Source of the DNA: Streptomyces rubradiris
GTDB taxonomy: Bacteria; Actinomycetota; Actinomycetes; Streptomycetales; Streptomycetaceae
Direction of reading: 5' to 3'
Length of the DNA: 64,000 bases
NCBI RefSeq assembly: GCF_016860525.1
Contig: NZ_BNEA01000015.1
Coordinates: 4,824,001-4,888,000 of the forward strand
Position numbers and translations under genes: made by a program. Positions 10,435-18,830 of this stretch are shown piece after piece. Each line of letters starts with the position of its first letter. Within the stretch, counting starts at the first letter, position 1. The notes under the pieces are model-generated. The model was not told the origin of the DNA, ran no database searches, and saw nothing but the letters and a program-made list of their open reading frames with translations.

Positions 10435-11372
10435 CCCGTGTGGCGGCCGTCGACTGCGGCACGAACTCCATCCGGCTGCTGGTCGCCGACGCCGACCCGG
10501 CGACGGGGGAACTGACCGAGCTGGACCGCCGGATGACGATCGTGCGGCTCGGCCAGGACGTCGACCGCACCGGCCGGCTCGCCCCGGAGGCGCTGGAGCG
10601 CACCTTCGCCGCCTGCCGCGAGTACGCCGGGATCATCAAGGAGCACGGCGCCGAGCGGGTTCGCTTCGTCGCCACCTCCGCCTCCCGGGACGCCGAGAAC
10701 CGCGAGGACTTCACGCGCGGCGTGCTGGACATCCTCGGGGTGGAGCCGGAGGTCATCAGCGGCGACCAGGAGGCCGAGTTCTCCTTCACCGGCGCCACGA
10801 AGGAACTCACCGGGCGCACCGACCTCACCCGGCCCTACCTGGTGGTGGACATCGGCGGCGGCTCCACCGAGTTCGTCGTCGGCGACGACCACGTGCGCGC
10901 CGCGCGGTCGGTGGACATCGGCTGCGTGCGCATGACCGAGCGGCACCTGGTGCACGGCGGCGAGGTCTCCGACCCGCCCACCGGGGAGCAGATCGCCGCC
11001 ATAAGGGCCGATGTGGAGGCCGCCCTGGACCTGGCCGAGCGGACGGTCCCGCTGCGCGAGGCGCGCACCCTGGTGGGTCTGGCCGGCTCGGTCACCACGG
11101 TGTCCGCGATCGCCCAGGAACTGCCCGAGTACGACTCCGCGCGCATCCACCACTCCCGGATCTCCCAGGGCCGGGTCCGGGAGATCACCGAGTGGCTGCT
11201 GCGCTCCACGCACGCCGAGCGCGCCGCCGTCCCGTCCATGCATCCGGGCCGGGTCGACGTCATCGGCGCGGGCGCCCTCGTGCTGCTCGCGATCATGGAA
11301 CGCACCGGCGCCGAGGAGGTCGTGGTGAGCGAGCACGACATCCTGGACGGCATCGCGTGGTCGGTGGCGTAG
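10431..11372 (+). CDS. Ppx/GppA-family exopolyphosphatase
   Basis: This 313-residue ASKHA-fold phosphatase has an N-terminal phosphate-1 motif VAAVDCGTNSIRLLVAD (4-20). It continues with TSASRDAENREDF, EVISGDQEAEFSF (family Glu), and the phosphate-2 loop VVDIGGGSTEFV. This is the short actinobacterial Ppx2-like form lacking the C-terminal HD-like domain of E. coli Ppx. Members hydrolyse polyphosphate or pppGpp; which applies here cannot be told from sequence. GTG 10431 overlaps the DUF501 stop by 4 bases, implying translational coupling. A strong hairpin follows 65 bases after the stop. Confidence 0.93.
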   Translation: MTRVAAVDCGTNSIRLLVADADPATGELTELDRRMTIVRLGQDVDRTGRLAPEALERTFAACREYAGIIKEHGAERVRFVATSASRDAENREDFTRGVLDILGVEPEVISGDQEAEFSFTGATKELTGRTDLTRPYLVVDIGGGSTEFVVGDDHVRAARSVDIGCVRMTERHLVHGGEVSDPPTGEQIAAIRADVEAALDLAERTVPLREARTLVGLAGSVTTVSAIAQELPEYDSARIHHSRISQGRVREITEWLLRSTHAERAAVPSMHPGRVDVIGAGALVLLAIMERTGAEEVVVSEHDILDGIAWSVA

Positions 11373-11436
11373 GTCTCTTTTGTTACTCACCGGTAGCCGA
11401 CCGCTGAGCAGGTTGGATAACGTTTGAGCGTCCTGG

Positions 11437-11456
11437 AGGGCCCCCTCGGGGGCCCT
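11437..11456 (+). terminator. Hairpin terminator after the Ppx-type gene
   Basis: AGGGCCCCC and GGGGGCCCT form a perfect 9-base-pair stem with a 2-base loop, followed by TTCGTCG without a long T-run. It closes the eno-to-ppx transcription run. Confidence 0.8.
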
Positions 11457-11764
11457 TCGTCGCATGCGCGCGGAAAGCTTCGTGAAGTTCTTCACAAGGA
11501 ATTCGGTCCCGGGGGTCCCCCGAACGGGGCCGGTTGGCCCTTCCGGGGCATCAAAGACCGTTTGAACATGTTCAGATGAAGGACGCGAACGGGCCCTGGA
11601 GGAGGTTGATCCGGAGGCTTCACGACACTTCCACGACCACCCCGCGACTCCGGAGAGGCTGCTCACGCGGCCTTGACAACGGGGCGAACCGCCGCGCGGT
11701 TCCCGCTGGGCCGCATGACCTCGGTCACGCGGGTCGCGGAGTTTAACACAGGGCCTGTCGGTTC

Positions 11765-11782
11765 TTGTGAAGGGGCGCACGA
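11765..11782 (+). promoter_or_regulatory. Candidate redox-regulator Rex operator
   Basis: TTGTGAA followed by 4 bases and CGCACGA matches the Rex operator pattern TTGTGAAN4TTCACAA fully on the left and in 4 of 7 positions on the right. Rex senses NADH/NAD and is known to control ndh in S. coelicolor. The location about 35 bases before the start codon of a type II NADH dehydrogenase supports the call, but the right half is weak. Confidence 0.45.
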
Positions 11783-11816
11783 GCACCCCCCTTGGGGCGG
11801 GTGGATACTCGATGGC

Positions 11817-13196
11817 ATGAGCACCACGGAGCGTCCCAGGATCCTCGTAGTAGGCGGTGGGTACGTAGGCCTGTACGCAGCTCGGCGCATCCTCAAGAAG
11901 ATGCGCTACGGCGAGGCGACCGTCACGGTCGTCGACCCCCGGTCGTACATGACCTACCAGCCCTTCCTCCCCGAAGCCGCCGCCGGCAGCATCTCCCCTC
12001 GCCACGTCGTCGTCCCGCTGCGACGCGTGCTGCCGAAGGCGGAGGTCCTCACCGGTCGGGTCACCACCATCGACCAGGACCGCAAGGTCGCCACGATCGC
12101 CCCGCTGGTGGGCGAGGCGTACGAGCTGCCCTTCGACTACCTGGTCATCGCCATGGGCGCGGTCTCCCGCACCTTCCCGATCCCCGGCCTCGCCGAACAG
12201 GGCATCGGCATGAAGGGCATCGAGGAGTCCATCGGCCTGCGCAACCACGTCCTGGAGCAGCTGGACAAGGCCGACTCCACGACCGACGAGGAGATCCGCC
12301 GCAAGGCGCTCACCTTCGTCTTCATCGGCGGCGGCTTCGCGGGCGCGGAGACCATCGGCGAGGTCGAGGACATGGCCCGGGACGCGGCCAAGTACTACAA
12401 GAACGTGTCCCGCGAGGACATGCGTTTCATCCTCGTCGACGCCGCCGACAAGATCCTGCCCGAGGTCGGCCCCAAGCTCGGCCAGTACGGCAAGGAGCAC
12501 CTGGAGAGCCGGGGCGTGGAGATCTACCTCTCCACCTCCATGGACTCCTGCGTCGACGGCCACGTGGTGCTGAAGAACGGCCTCGAGGTCGACGCCAACA
12601 CCATCGTGTGGACGGCCGGCGTCAAGCCGAACCCGGCCCTCGCCCGCTTCGGCCTGCCCCTCGGCCCGCGCGGCCACGTCGACTGCGAGCCCACGCTCCA
12701 GGTCAAGGGCACGGACTACATCTGGGCCGCCGGTGACAACGCGCAGGTCCCGGACCTCGTCGGCCGCAAGGCGGGCAACGAGAACGCCTGGTGCCCGCCG
12801 AACGCCCAGCACGCGCTGCGCCAGGCCAAGGTCCTCGGCGACAACGTGGTCTCCGGCATGCGGGGCTTCCCGCAGAAGGAGTACGAGCACGCCAACAAGG
12901 GCGCGGTCGCCGGCCTCGGCCTGCACAAGGGCGTGGCGATGATCGTCATGGGCAAGATGAAGATCAAGCTCAAGGGCCGTCTCGCCTGGTACATGCACCG
13001 CGGCTACCACGGTATGGCGATGCCGACCTGGAACCGCAAGATCCGGGTCTTCGCCGACTGGACGCTCGGCATGTTCCTCAAGCGCGAGGTCGTCTCCCTG
13101 GGCGCCATGGAGAACCCGCGCGAGGAGTTCTACGAGGCCGCCAAGCCGGCCCCGGTCGCCGCCGCCAAGCCGGAGGAGAAGGCCAAGGCCTCCTGA
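11817..13196 (+). CDS. ndh: Type II NADH dehydrogenase (NAD(P)/FAD-dependent oxidoreductase)
   Basis: This 459-residue flavoprotein has two Rossmann dinucleotide folds: FAD-binding GGGYVGLYAA near residue 13 and NADH-binding GGGFAGAETIGE near 165. It also has the family ending AAGDNAQVPD for the FAD pyrophosphate and a long C-terminal amphipathic region (KGRLAWYMHRGYHG) that should dock on the membrane. It would pass electrons from NADH to menaquinone without proton pumping. GATACT at 11804-11809 sits 7 bases from ATG 11817 and there is no good ribosome-binding site, so translation is probably leaderless. A possible Rex site overlaps the promoter. The last residues (AAKPAPVAAAKPEEKAKAS) form an Ala/Lys tail typical of Streptomyces. 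Confidence 0.9.
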   Translation: MSTTERPRILVVGGGYVGLYAARRILKKMRYGEATVTVVDPRSYMTYQPFLPEAAAGSISPRHVVVPLRRVLPKAEVLTGRVTTIDQDRKVATIAPLVGEAYELPFDYLVIAMGAVSRTFPIPGLAEQGIGMKGIEESIGLRNHVLEQLDKADSTTDEEIRRKALTFVFIGGGFAGAETIGEVEDMARDAAKYYKNVSREDMRFILVDAADKILPEVGPKLGQYGKEHLESRGVEIYLSTSMDSCVDGHVVLKNGLEVDANTIVWTAGVKPNPALARFGLPLGPRGHVDCEPTLQVKGTDYIWAAGDNAQVPDLVGRKAGNENAWCPPNAQHALRQAKVLGDNVVSGMRGFPQKEYEHANKGAVAGLGLHKGVAMIVMGKMKIKLKGRLAWYMHRGYHGMAMPTWNRKIRVFADWTLGMFLKREVVSLGAMENPREEFYEAAKPAPVAAAKPEEKAKAS

Positions 13197-13217
13197 CCTC
13201 CCGGTCACTCTTTCGAC

Positions 13218-13263
13218 CCCGAAGGGGCCGCCTGCCATCCGTGGTGCGGGCGGCCCCTTCGGG
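13218..13263 (+). terminator. Large hairpin terminator after ndh
   Basis: CCCGAAGGGGCCGCC (13218-13232) pairs perfectly with GGCGGCCCCTTCGGG (13249-13263), a 15-base-pair stem 21 bases after the ndh stop. There is no T-run, as is usual in Streptomyces. Confidence 0.85.
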
Positions 13264-13414
13264 CTGTCCGGAACCGATCGCCCCCGGGCCGGAAGCGGCC
13301 GGCGCATACCGGCTTTTTACCCGGCCGCAACACGGCGCGGGGACTACGGCCGGGGCCCGCGTGTGTTTACGTGGTGTTGGCATTCCGGGATCGTCCGTCA
13401 CGGAGGTGTGCGTC

Positions 13415-14707
13415 ATGGCCGACGCCGCGCAGCGGCTGAGGAGTCTTGCCGAGCAGGTGCTGGGAGCCCCGCTCCCGGTGCGGCTGAGGGCCTGGGACGG
13501 ATCGCAGGCCGGCCCGCCGGACGCGCCGGCCCTCGTGGTGCGCAACCGCCGCGCCCTGCGCCGGATGCTCTTCAAACCCGGTGAACTCGGCCTCGCCCGC
13601 GCCTGGGTCGCCGGTGACCTGGACGTCGAGGGCGACCTGTACACCGTGCTGGACGCCATGGCCGGCCTCGTCTGGGAGCGCGGCGAGGACGCCCGCACCC
13701 TGCGTCAGGCCGTGCGCGACCCCGCCGTCCGGGCCGCCGCCCGCGACCTGCTGAAACTGGCCGGCCCGCCGATCCCGCCCACCCCGCCGCGCGAGGAGAT
13801 GCGCAGACCCCGCCGGCACCTGCACACCCGCCGCACCGACAAGCGGGCCATCAGCCACCACTACGACGTCGGCAACGACTTCTACGAGATCGTCCTCGGC
13901 CCCTCCATGGTGTACTCCTGCGCCTACTGGGAGGAGGACGGCACCCTGGAGACCGCCCAGCGCGACAAGCTCGAACTGATCTGCGCCAAGCTGGGTCTGA
14001 AGGAGGGTCAGCGGCTGCTCGACGTCGGCTGCGGCTGGGGCTCCATGGCCATCCACGCGGCCCGCGAGCACGGGGTGAGCGTCGTCGGGGTCACCCTGTC
14101 GCAGGAGCAGGCCGCCTACGCCCGCAAGCGCGTCGCCGACGCGGGCCTGACCGACCGGGTGGAGATCAGGGTCCAGGACTACCGGGACGTCGTGGACGGC
14201 CCCTACGACGCGATCTCCTCCATCGGCATGGCCGAACACGTCGGCGCCGAACGCTACCTGGAGTACGCCCGCCAGCTGTACGCGCTGCTCAAGCCCGGCG
14301 GCCGGCTGCTCAACCACCAGATCGCCCGCCGCCCGCAGCGGGACGAGTCGGCGTACCAGGTCGACGAGTTCATCGACTCCTACGTCTTCCCCGACGGCGA
14401 ACTCGCCCCCGTCGGCACCACCGTCACCCAGCTGGAGCGGGCCGGGTTCGAGGTGCGGGACGTGGAGTCCATCCGCGAGCACTACGCCCGCACCCTGCGC
14501 CGCTGGGTGGCCAACCTGGAGGACGACTGGGACCGCGCGGTCCGGCTCACCAGCCCGGGCCGGGCCCGGGTGTGGCGGCTGTACATGGCCGCCTCCGCGC
14601 TCGCCTTCGAACGCAACCGGATCGGTGTCAACCAGGTCCTCGCGATCCGCACCCCCGTCTCCGGCGCCTCCGGGCTCGGCCTGCGGCCCCGCACCTGGCA
14701 CGGCTGA
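13415..14707 (+). CDS. Cyclopropane-fatty-acid-synthase-like SAM methyltransferase
   Basis: This 430-residue cytosolic, membrane-associated enzyme belongs to the CFA/mycolic-acid cyclopropane synthase family. The N-terminal ~110 residues form the lipid-binding helical region (LVVRNRRALRRMLFKPGELGLARAWVAGDLDVEGDL). The conserved AISHHYDVGNDFYEIVLGPSMVYSCAYW leads into the SAM domain with LDVGCGWGS (D203). The cluster GYDAISSIGMAEHVG and a C-terminal ExxRxHYARTLRRW-type block complete the family pattern. It would transfer a methylene group from SAM onto unsaturated acyl chains of membrane phospholipids. The ATG has CGGAGGTG upstream. It follows ndh on the same strand, but a strong terminator lies between. 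Confidence 0.9.
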   Translation: MADAAQRLRSLAEQVLGAPLPVRLRAWDGSQAGPPDAPALVVRNRRALRRMLFKPGELGLARAWVAGDLDVEGDLYTVLDAMAGLVWERGEDARTLRQAVRDPAVRAAARDLLKLAGPPIPPTPPREEMRRPRRHLHTRRTDKRAISHHYDVGNDFYEIVLGPSMVYSCAYWEEDGTLETAQRDKLELICAKLGLKEGQRLLDVGCGWGSMAIHAAREHGVSVVGVTLSQEQAAYARKRVADAGLTDRVEIRVQDYRDVVDGPYDAISSIGMAEHVGAERYLEYARQLYALLKPGGRLLNHQIARRPQRDESAYQVDEFIDSYVFPDGELAPVGTTVTQLERAGFEVRDVESIREHYARTLRRWVANLEDDWDRAVRLTSPGRARVWRLYMAASALAFERNRIGVNQVLAIRTPVSGASGLGLRPRTWHG

Positions 14708-14721
14708 CCGTTACGCACGGC

Positions 14722-14750
14722 GAGGGGGCCCCTCCTCGAGGGGCCCCCTC
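14722..14750. terminator. Bidirectional hairpin between cfa-like gene and ABC exporter
   Basis: GAGGGGGCCCCT (14722-14733) and AGGGGCCCCCTC (14739-14750) form a perfect 12-base-pair stem between two convergent genes. Confidence 0.88.
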
Positions 14751-14769
14751 CACTTTGTGCGTGCGACCG

Positions 14770-17298
14770 CTACTCGGCCTTGATCGCCGCGAGCATGTTC
14801 AGCCGGGCCGCGCGGCGGGCCGGCCACAGGGCGGCCAGGACGCCGATCACGCCCGCCAGCAGCAGGAAGACCGCCATCCGGCCCCACGGCAGCTGCAGCT
14901 CGTACGTCGGTATCTTCGTGGCCAGCAGCTCGCCGGCCGCCCAGCCGAAGAACACGCCCAGGCCGAGGCCCAGCACGCCGCCGAACAGGGAGATCACCAG
15001 GGACTCCAGGCGGACCATCCGCTTGACCGCCCGGCGGTCCAGGCCGATCGCGCGGAGCATGCCGATCTCCTGCGCGCGCTCGAAGACGGACATGGCCAGC
15101 GTGTTGACGACGCCCAGCACGGCGACGATCACCGCCATGCCGAGCAGGCCGTAGACCATGTTCAGCACCTGCGTGAACACATTGCCGATCTCATCGGAGA
15201 TGTCCTGCTTGTCCTGGATCTTGACCGCCGGGTTGGTGCCGAGGGTCTTCACCAGGCCGTCCTTGGCCGCGTCGGACGCGCCGTCCGCCATCTTGACCAT
15301 GACCTGCATGTCGGCCGGATCGGTCAGGTGCGGGGTGAGGACCTTGTTGTCGAGGATGATCCCGTTGATCATGTCGTTGCCCTCGTAGACCCCCGCGACC
15401 GTCAGCCGGCGGGCCGCGCCGTCCTCGAAGTGCGCGGTGAGCTGCGAACCGGCCTTCCAGCCGTGCTCCTTGGCCCGGTCCTGGTCCACGACGATCCGCG
15501 TGCCGTCCACCGCGAAGGAGCCGTCCGTCACCTTCAGGTCGGTCAGCTTGCCGATGGCCGCGCCGTCGACGCCGGTCAGCCACTCGGTGCCGCCGTCGAT
15601 GCGGGACTCGGCGCTGCGCAGCGGGCTGCTGGCGGTGACCCCGTCGGCGGTGGCGAGCTTCTTTGCCACGTCGGGGGAGAGCGGGCCGCGGTTGGCCATC
15701 GAGACGACGTAGTCGGCGCGGATCGCCGAGCTGGCCAGCCGGTCGATGGAGGACTGCAGGCTGCCCGCCATCACCGTCATGCCGGTGATCAGGGTCAGGC
15801 CGATCATCAGCGCGGAGGCGGTGGCCGCGGTACGGCGCGGGTTGCGCACCGAGTTCTGGCGGGCCAGCTTGCCCGACACCCCGAAGGCGCGCAGCACCGG
15901 AGCGGCGAGGGCGATCAGCGGACGGGACAGCAGCGGGGTCAGCACGAACACGCCGATGATCAGCAGGACCGCGCCGATGCCCATCGGGCCCTGGGCGGAG
16001 TCGGCGTCCATGTTCGTGGCCATGAGGACCACCGCGACACCGGCGGCCGCGAACAGCGAGCCGAGCGTGTTGCGCAGGACCAGGGACTTGGTGGTGGCCT
16101 TGGCGTGCAGGCTGCTCATCGCCGCCACCGGCGGTATCTTCGCGGCCCGGCGGGCGGGCAGCCAGGCGGCGAGCACGGTGACGAGGATGCCGACGGCGAG
16201 GGCGGCGACCACCGTGCCGGGGCTGATCACCAGCGGTCCGTCGGGCACGCTCTCGCCCATGGAACGCAGCAGGGAGCGCAGACCCGCGCCGATGCCGACA
16301 CCGGCCACCAGACCGGCCACACCGGCGACCGCGCCGACCGCGAACGCCTCGACGAGCACCGAGCGGGTGACCTGGCGGCGGGAGGCACCGACCGCCCGCA
16401 GCAGGGCCAGCTCACGGGTGCGCTGGGCGACCAGCATGGTGAAGGTGTTGGCGATGATGAAGGTGCCGACGAACAGGGCGATGCCCGCGAACACCAGCAG
16501 GCTCTGCTTCAGGCCGCTCATGGAGTCGGCGATCGCCACCGCCTGGTCGTCGGCGAGCTGCTCGCCGGTGGCGGTCTCCACCAGCCCCGCGGGCAGGGCC
16601 TTGTCCACCGCGGACTTGAGCGCCTCCTGGCTGGTACCGGCCGCCGCTTGCACGTCGATCTCGTCGTACGTGCCCTTCTTGCCGAACAGGGACTGCGCGG
16701 TCGGCGTGTCGAACAGGGTGAGGCTGCCGCCGGCGGCCACGTTGCCGTCGTCGGTGGTGAAGATGCCGCTGACGGTGGGGGTGAGGACCGGGCCGTCGAC
16801 GGACAGGCGCACGGTGTCGCCGACCTTGAAGCCGGCCCGCTTCGCCGTCGCGGAGTCGATCACCACCTCGTCCTTGCCGTGCGGGGCGTGGCCGCTGACC
16901 AGGGGGTAGCGGGGGTCCTTGGTGCCCCAGTAGTTGCCGCCGGCCGACTGCCAGTCGCCGCCGACGAGTTCGCCGTCCTTGCCGGCGAGGGCGGTGAAGC
17001 CGGTGACGACACCGGTGGCGGACGCGGCCCCGGGAACCTTGGCGGCCCGGTCCAGCAGGGCCTGGGTCAGCTCGGCGTCCTTGCCGACCCGGTCGCCCTT
17101 GGACGCCTGGGACTTGGCCCGTATGGCGACGTCGACCTGGTCGAAGCCCTTGGCGAAGCTCTTCTGGTAGGCGTCGGAGAGGGTGTTGGTGAAGACGAGG
17201 GTCCCGGAGACGAACGCCACGCCGAGCATGACGGCGAGCACGGTCATCAACAGCCGGGCCTTGTGCGCGAGGACGTTGCGCAGGGCGGTGCGGAACAT
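14770..17298 (-). CDS. FtsX/MacB-type ABC transporter permease (large)
   Basis: This 842-residue membrane protein is built as a duplicated FtsX unit. An N-terminal membrane span (about 15-38) is followed by a large MacB-like extracytoplasmic domain (40-250) and three spans with an FtsX signature (TRELALLRAVGASRRQVTRSVL). A further span near 400 precedes a second extracytoplasmic domain and a second FtsX domain ending RAQEIGMLRAIGLDRRAVKRMVR. It pairs with the ATPase immediately upstream in transcription; their TGATG stop-start overlap of one base shows translational coupling. Family members export lipoproteins or antimicrobial compounds, or transmit mechanical force to cell-wall enzymes; the substrate here is unknown. 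Confidence 0.92.
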   Translation of the reverse strand: MFRTALRNVLAHKARLLMTVLAVMLGVAFVSGTLVFTNTLSDAYQKSFAKGFDQVDVAIRAKSQASKGDRVGKDAELTQALLDRAAKVPGAASATGVVTGFTALAGKDGELVGGDWQSAGGNYWGTKDPRYPLVSGHAPHGKDEVVIDSATAKRAGFKVGDTVRLSVDGPVLTPTVSGIFTTDDGNVAAGGSLTLFDTPTAQSLFGKKGTYDEIDVQAAAGTSQEALKSAVDKALPAGLVETATGEQLADDQAVAIADSMSGLKQSLLVFAGIALFVGTFIIANTFTMLVAQRTRELALLRAVGASRRQVTRSVLVEAFAVGAVAGVAGLVAGVGIGAGLRSLLRSMGESVPDGPLVISPGTVVAALAVGILVTVLAAWLPARRAAKIPPVAAMSSLHAKATTKSLVLRNTLGSLFAAAGVAVVLMATNMDADSAQGPMGIGAVLLIIGVFVLTPLLSRPLIALAAPVLRAFGVSGKLARQNSVRNPRRTAATASALMIGLTLITGMTVMAGSLQSSIDRLASSAIRADYVVSMANRGPLSPDVAKKLATADGVTASSPLRSAESRIDGGTEWLTGVDGAAIGKLTDLKVTDGSFAVDGTRIVVDQDRAKEHGWKAGSQLTAHFEDGAARRLTVAGVYEGNDMINGIILDNKVLTPHLTDPADMQVMVKMADGASDAAKDGLVKTLGTNPAVKIQDKQDISDEIGNVFTQVLNMVYGLLGMAVIVAVLGVVNTLAMSVFERAQEIGMLRAIGLDRRAVKRMVRLESLVISLFGGVLGLGLGVFFGWAAGELLATKIPTYELQLPWGRMAVFLLLAGVIGVLAALWPARRAARLNMLAAIKAE

Positions 17299-18068
17299 CA
17301 GCTGGTACGGCCCTTCGCGTCGAACTGCTTCATGGTGTCGAGGACGGACTCGGCCGTGGGGCCGTACATCTCGTCGACGATCCGCCCGTCGGCCAGGAAG
17401 ATCACCCGGTCCGCGTAGGCGGCGGCCACCGGGTCGTGGGTCACCATGACCACCGTCTGGCCCAGCTCGCGCACGGAGTTGCGCAGGAAGCCGAGGACCT
17501 CGGCGCCGGAACGCGAGTCCAGGTTTCCGGTGGGCTCGTCACCGAAGATGATCTCGGGCTTGGAGGCGAGGGCGCGGGCCACGGCGACGCGCTGCTGCTG
17601 GCCGCCGGACAGCTGGGAGGGCCGGTGGCCCAGGCGCCCGGACAGACCCACCATCTGGATGACCTGATCCAGCCACGCCTTGTCCGGCTTCCGCCCGGCG
17701 ATGTCCATCGGGAGGGTGATGTTCTCCAGCGCGGTCAGCGTCGGCAGCAGGTTGAACGCCTGGAAGATGAAGCCGATCTTGTCCCGGCGCAATTTGGTGA
17801 GCTGCTTGTCCTTCAGGGAGCCCAGCTCGGTGTCGCCGATCCGCACGGATCCGGAGGAGAAGGTGTCCAGACCGGCCACGCAGTGCATCAGCGTGGACTT
17901 GCCGGAGCCGGACGGGCCCATGATGGCGGTGAACTCGGCGGCCCGGAAGCCGACGGAGACCCGGTCCAGGGCGACCACCCGGGTCTCACCCTGCCCGTAG
18001 ATCTTCGACAGCTCCATGGCGCGCGCGGCTACGGCGGTGGTCCGGCCGGCGGTGGGTGTGGTGGTCAC
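17298..18068 (-). CDS. ABC transporter ATP-binding protein (LolD/MacB type)
   Basis: This 256-residue ATPase is the partner of the downstream FtsX-type permease. Walker A is GPSGSGKST (51-59), the Q-loop lies in FIFQAFNLLP, the ABC signature is LSGGQQQR and Walker B is EIIFGDEPTGNLD. The sequence GDEPTGNLDSRSG and the DKIGFIFQ motif are characteristic of the LolD/MacB/FtsE group. It starts at a GTG (18068) with AGGAG upstream; its stop overlaps the permease start. The region on its 5' side is a 416-base divergent gap shared with bldA. Confidence 0.95.
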   Translation of the reverse strand: MTTTPTAGRTTAVAARAMELSKIYGQGETRVVALDRVSVGFRAAEFTAIMGPSGSGKSTLMHCVAGLDTFSSGSVRIGDTELGSLKDKQLTKLRRDKIGFIFQAFNLLPTLTALENITLPMDIAGRKPDKAWLDQVIQMVGLSGRLGHRPSQLSGGQQQRVAVARALASKPEIIFGDEPTGNLDSRSGAEVLGFLRNSVRELGQTVVMVTHDPVAAAYADRVIFLADGRIVDEMYGPTAESVLDTMKQFDAKGRTS

Positions 18069-18484
18069 GGGACGGTGCTCCTACTCGGGACGACGTGTTT
18101 CCTGGGGACCGTTCCATCGTCCCGGCGCGGTGCGCGCCCGGAGTCAGTCGCTGTTCCGGTTCCGGGGGGCGACTGGGGTCGGACGCGGGGCCGCCGTGTC
18201 ATACCTGGGGAGGACGGCCGACCCTGAGGGGGCGCGGGGCGCTCCGACGGATGTCCGGTATCTCGTTAACCGGTGGACCGGTCTTGTTCGAGCGGTGAAA
18301 TTCCGTCATTTCGCGTACACGCGCGCACCTCTCGCGGCACGCTGTTGGCAAGTGCGGATGGCTAGTTCCGTCCGCTGATGCCCACTCAGACGTCAATAAA
18401 ATAAGACAACATCGGGTCACCCATCCGCTGTTCGGGGGAGGGGTCCCGATAGGCTCGGACCACTCGATGCGGAGCCCCTGGCAA
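18069..18484. other. Divergent regulatory gap between ABC exporter and bldA
   Basis: I see no supported gene in these 416 bases. The bldA-proximal half contains an unusually AT-rich run (about 18390-18412) and the likely bldA promoter at 18427-18455. The other half must hold the promoter of the ABC exporter on the opposite strand; I cannot place it confidently. Confidence 0.6.
18427..18455 (+). promoter_or_regulatory. Candidate bldA promoter
   Basis: TAGGCT at 18450-18455 is a good Streptomyces -10 element, placing the transcription start near 18462, about 23 bases before the mature tRNA. The -35 region (GCTGTT at 18427-18432, 17-base spacer) matches the consensus poorly. Confidence 0.45.
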
Positions 18485-18568
18485 GCCCGGATGGTGGAAT
18501 GCAGACACGGCGAGCTTAAACCTCGCTGCCCCTTCGCGGGCGTGCCGGTTCGAGTCCGGCTCCGGGCA
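18485..18568 (+). tRNA. bldA: tRNA-Leu, anticodon TAA (reads UUA): bldA
   Basis: The 84-base sequence folds as a class II tRNA. Acceptor GCCCGGA (18485-18491) pairs with TCCGGGC (18561-18567), with discriminator A at 18568. The anticodon stem GCGAG/CTCGC encloses the 7-base loop CTTAAAC, so the anticodon is TAA (18517-18519). A long variable arm CTGCCCCTTCGCGGGCG and a TpsiC arm with GGTTCGAGTCC follow. CCA is not encoded. In Streptomyces this is the only tRNA that reads UUA, and bldA mutants fail to make aerial hyphae and many antibiotics. The sequence appears identical to S. coelicolor bldA from memory. It lies upstream of pobA, with 262 bases between. Confidence 0.98.
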
Positions 18569-18830
18569 CTTTCCGCCTCTTGGCGCGTTTTGTACGGTTA
18601 CGACCGCGGTATGAGGACGCTCCGTCGGCTTGGCCGCTTCCTGGAAACCCCTCCTCCTCCCTCGACGCCCTCCCGTGACCGCTGCCACCGCGTCGCCGGC
18701 CGCTGGCGTACCCCTGATCCCCCGATGCGGCCCAGGCCATTGACAGTCCGGACCCGAGGGGCCGAGACTCGCGGGCAACTGGTGAAGGAAAGTTCACCTG
18801 GCGAACAAGGCGAAGAGAAGGGGACGGTCG

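Larger units (their letters stand above)
11373..11816. other. Regulatory gap upstream of the NADH dehydrogenase gene
   Basis: Apart from the terminator at 11437-11456, this 444-base stretch holds no gene. It contains three palindromes or operator-like elements: GAACATGTTC at 11564-11573, GAACCGC/GCGGTTC (7-3-7) at 11686-11702 just after a TTGACA at 11673, and a Rex-like half-palindrome at 11765-11782. The density of sites suggests complex control of the downstream gene. Confidence 0.55.

Noticed and set aside
14572..17418. Plus-strand frame of about 950 codons opposite the ABC exporter
   Set aside because: The encoded sequence is His/Gln/Ala/Gly-rich shadow without motifs, while the opposite strand encodes a recognisable permease.
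18386..18778. Minus-strand frame overlapping bldA
   Set aside because: It runs antisense through the tRNA and has no ribosome-binding site; it is a shadow of tRNA sequence.
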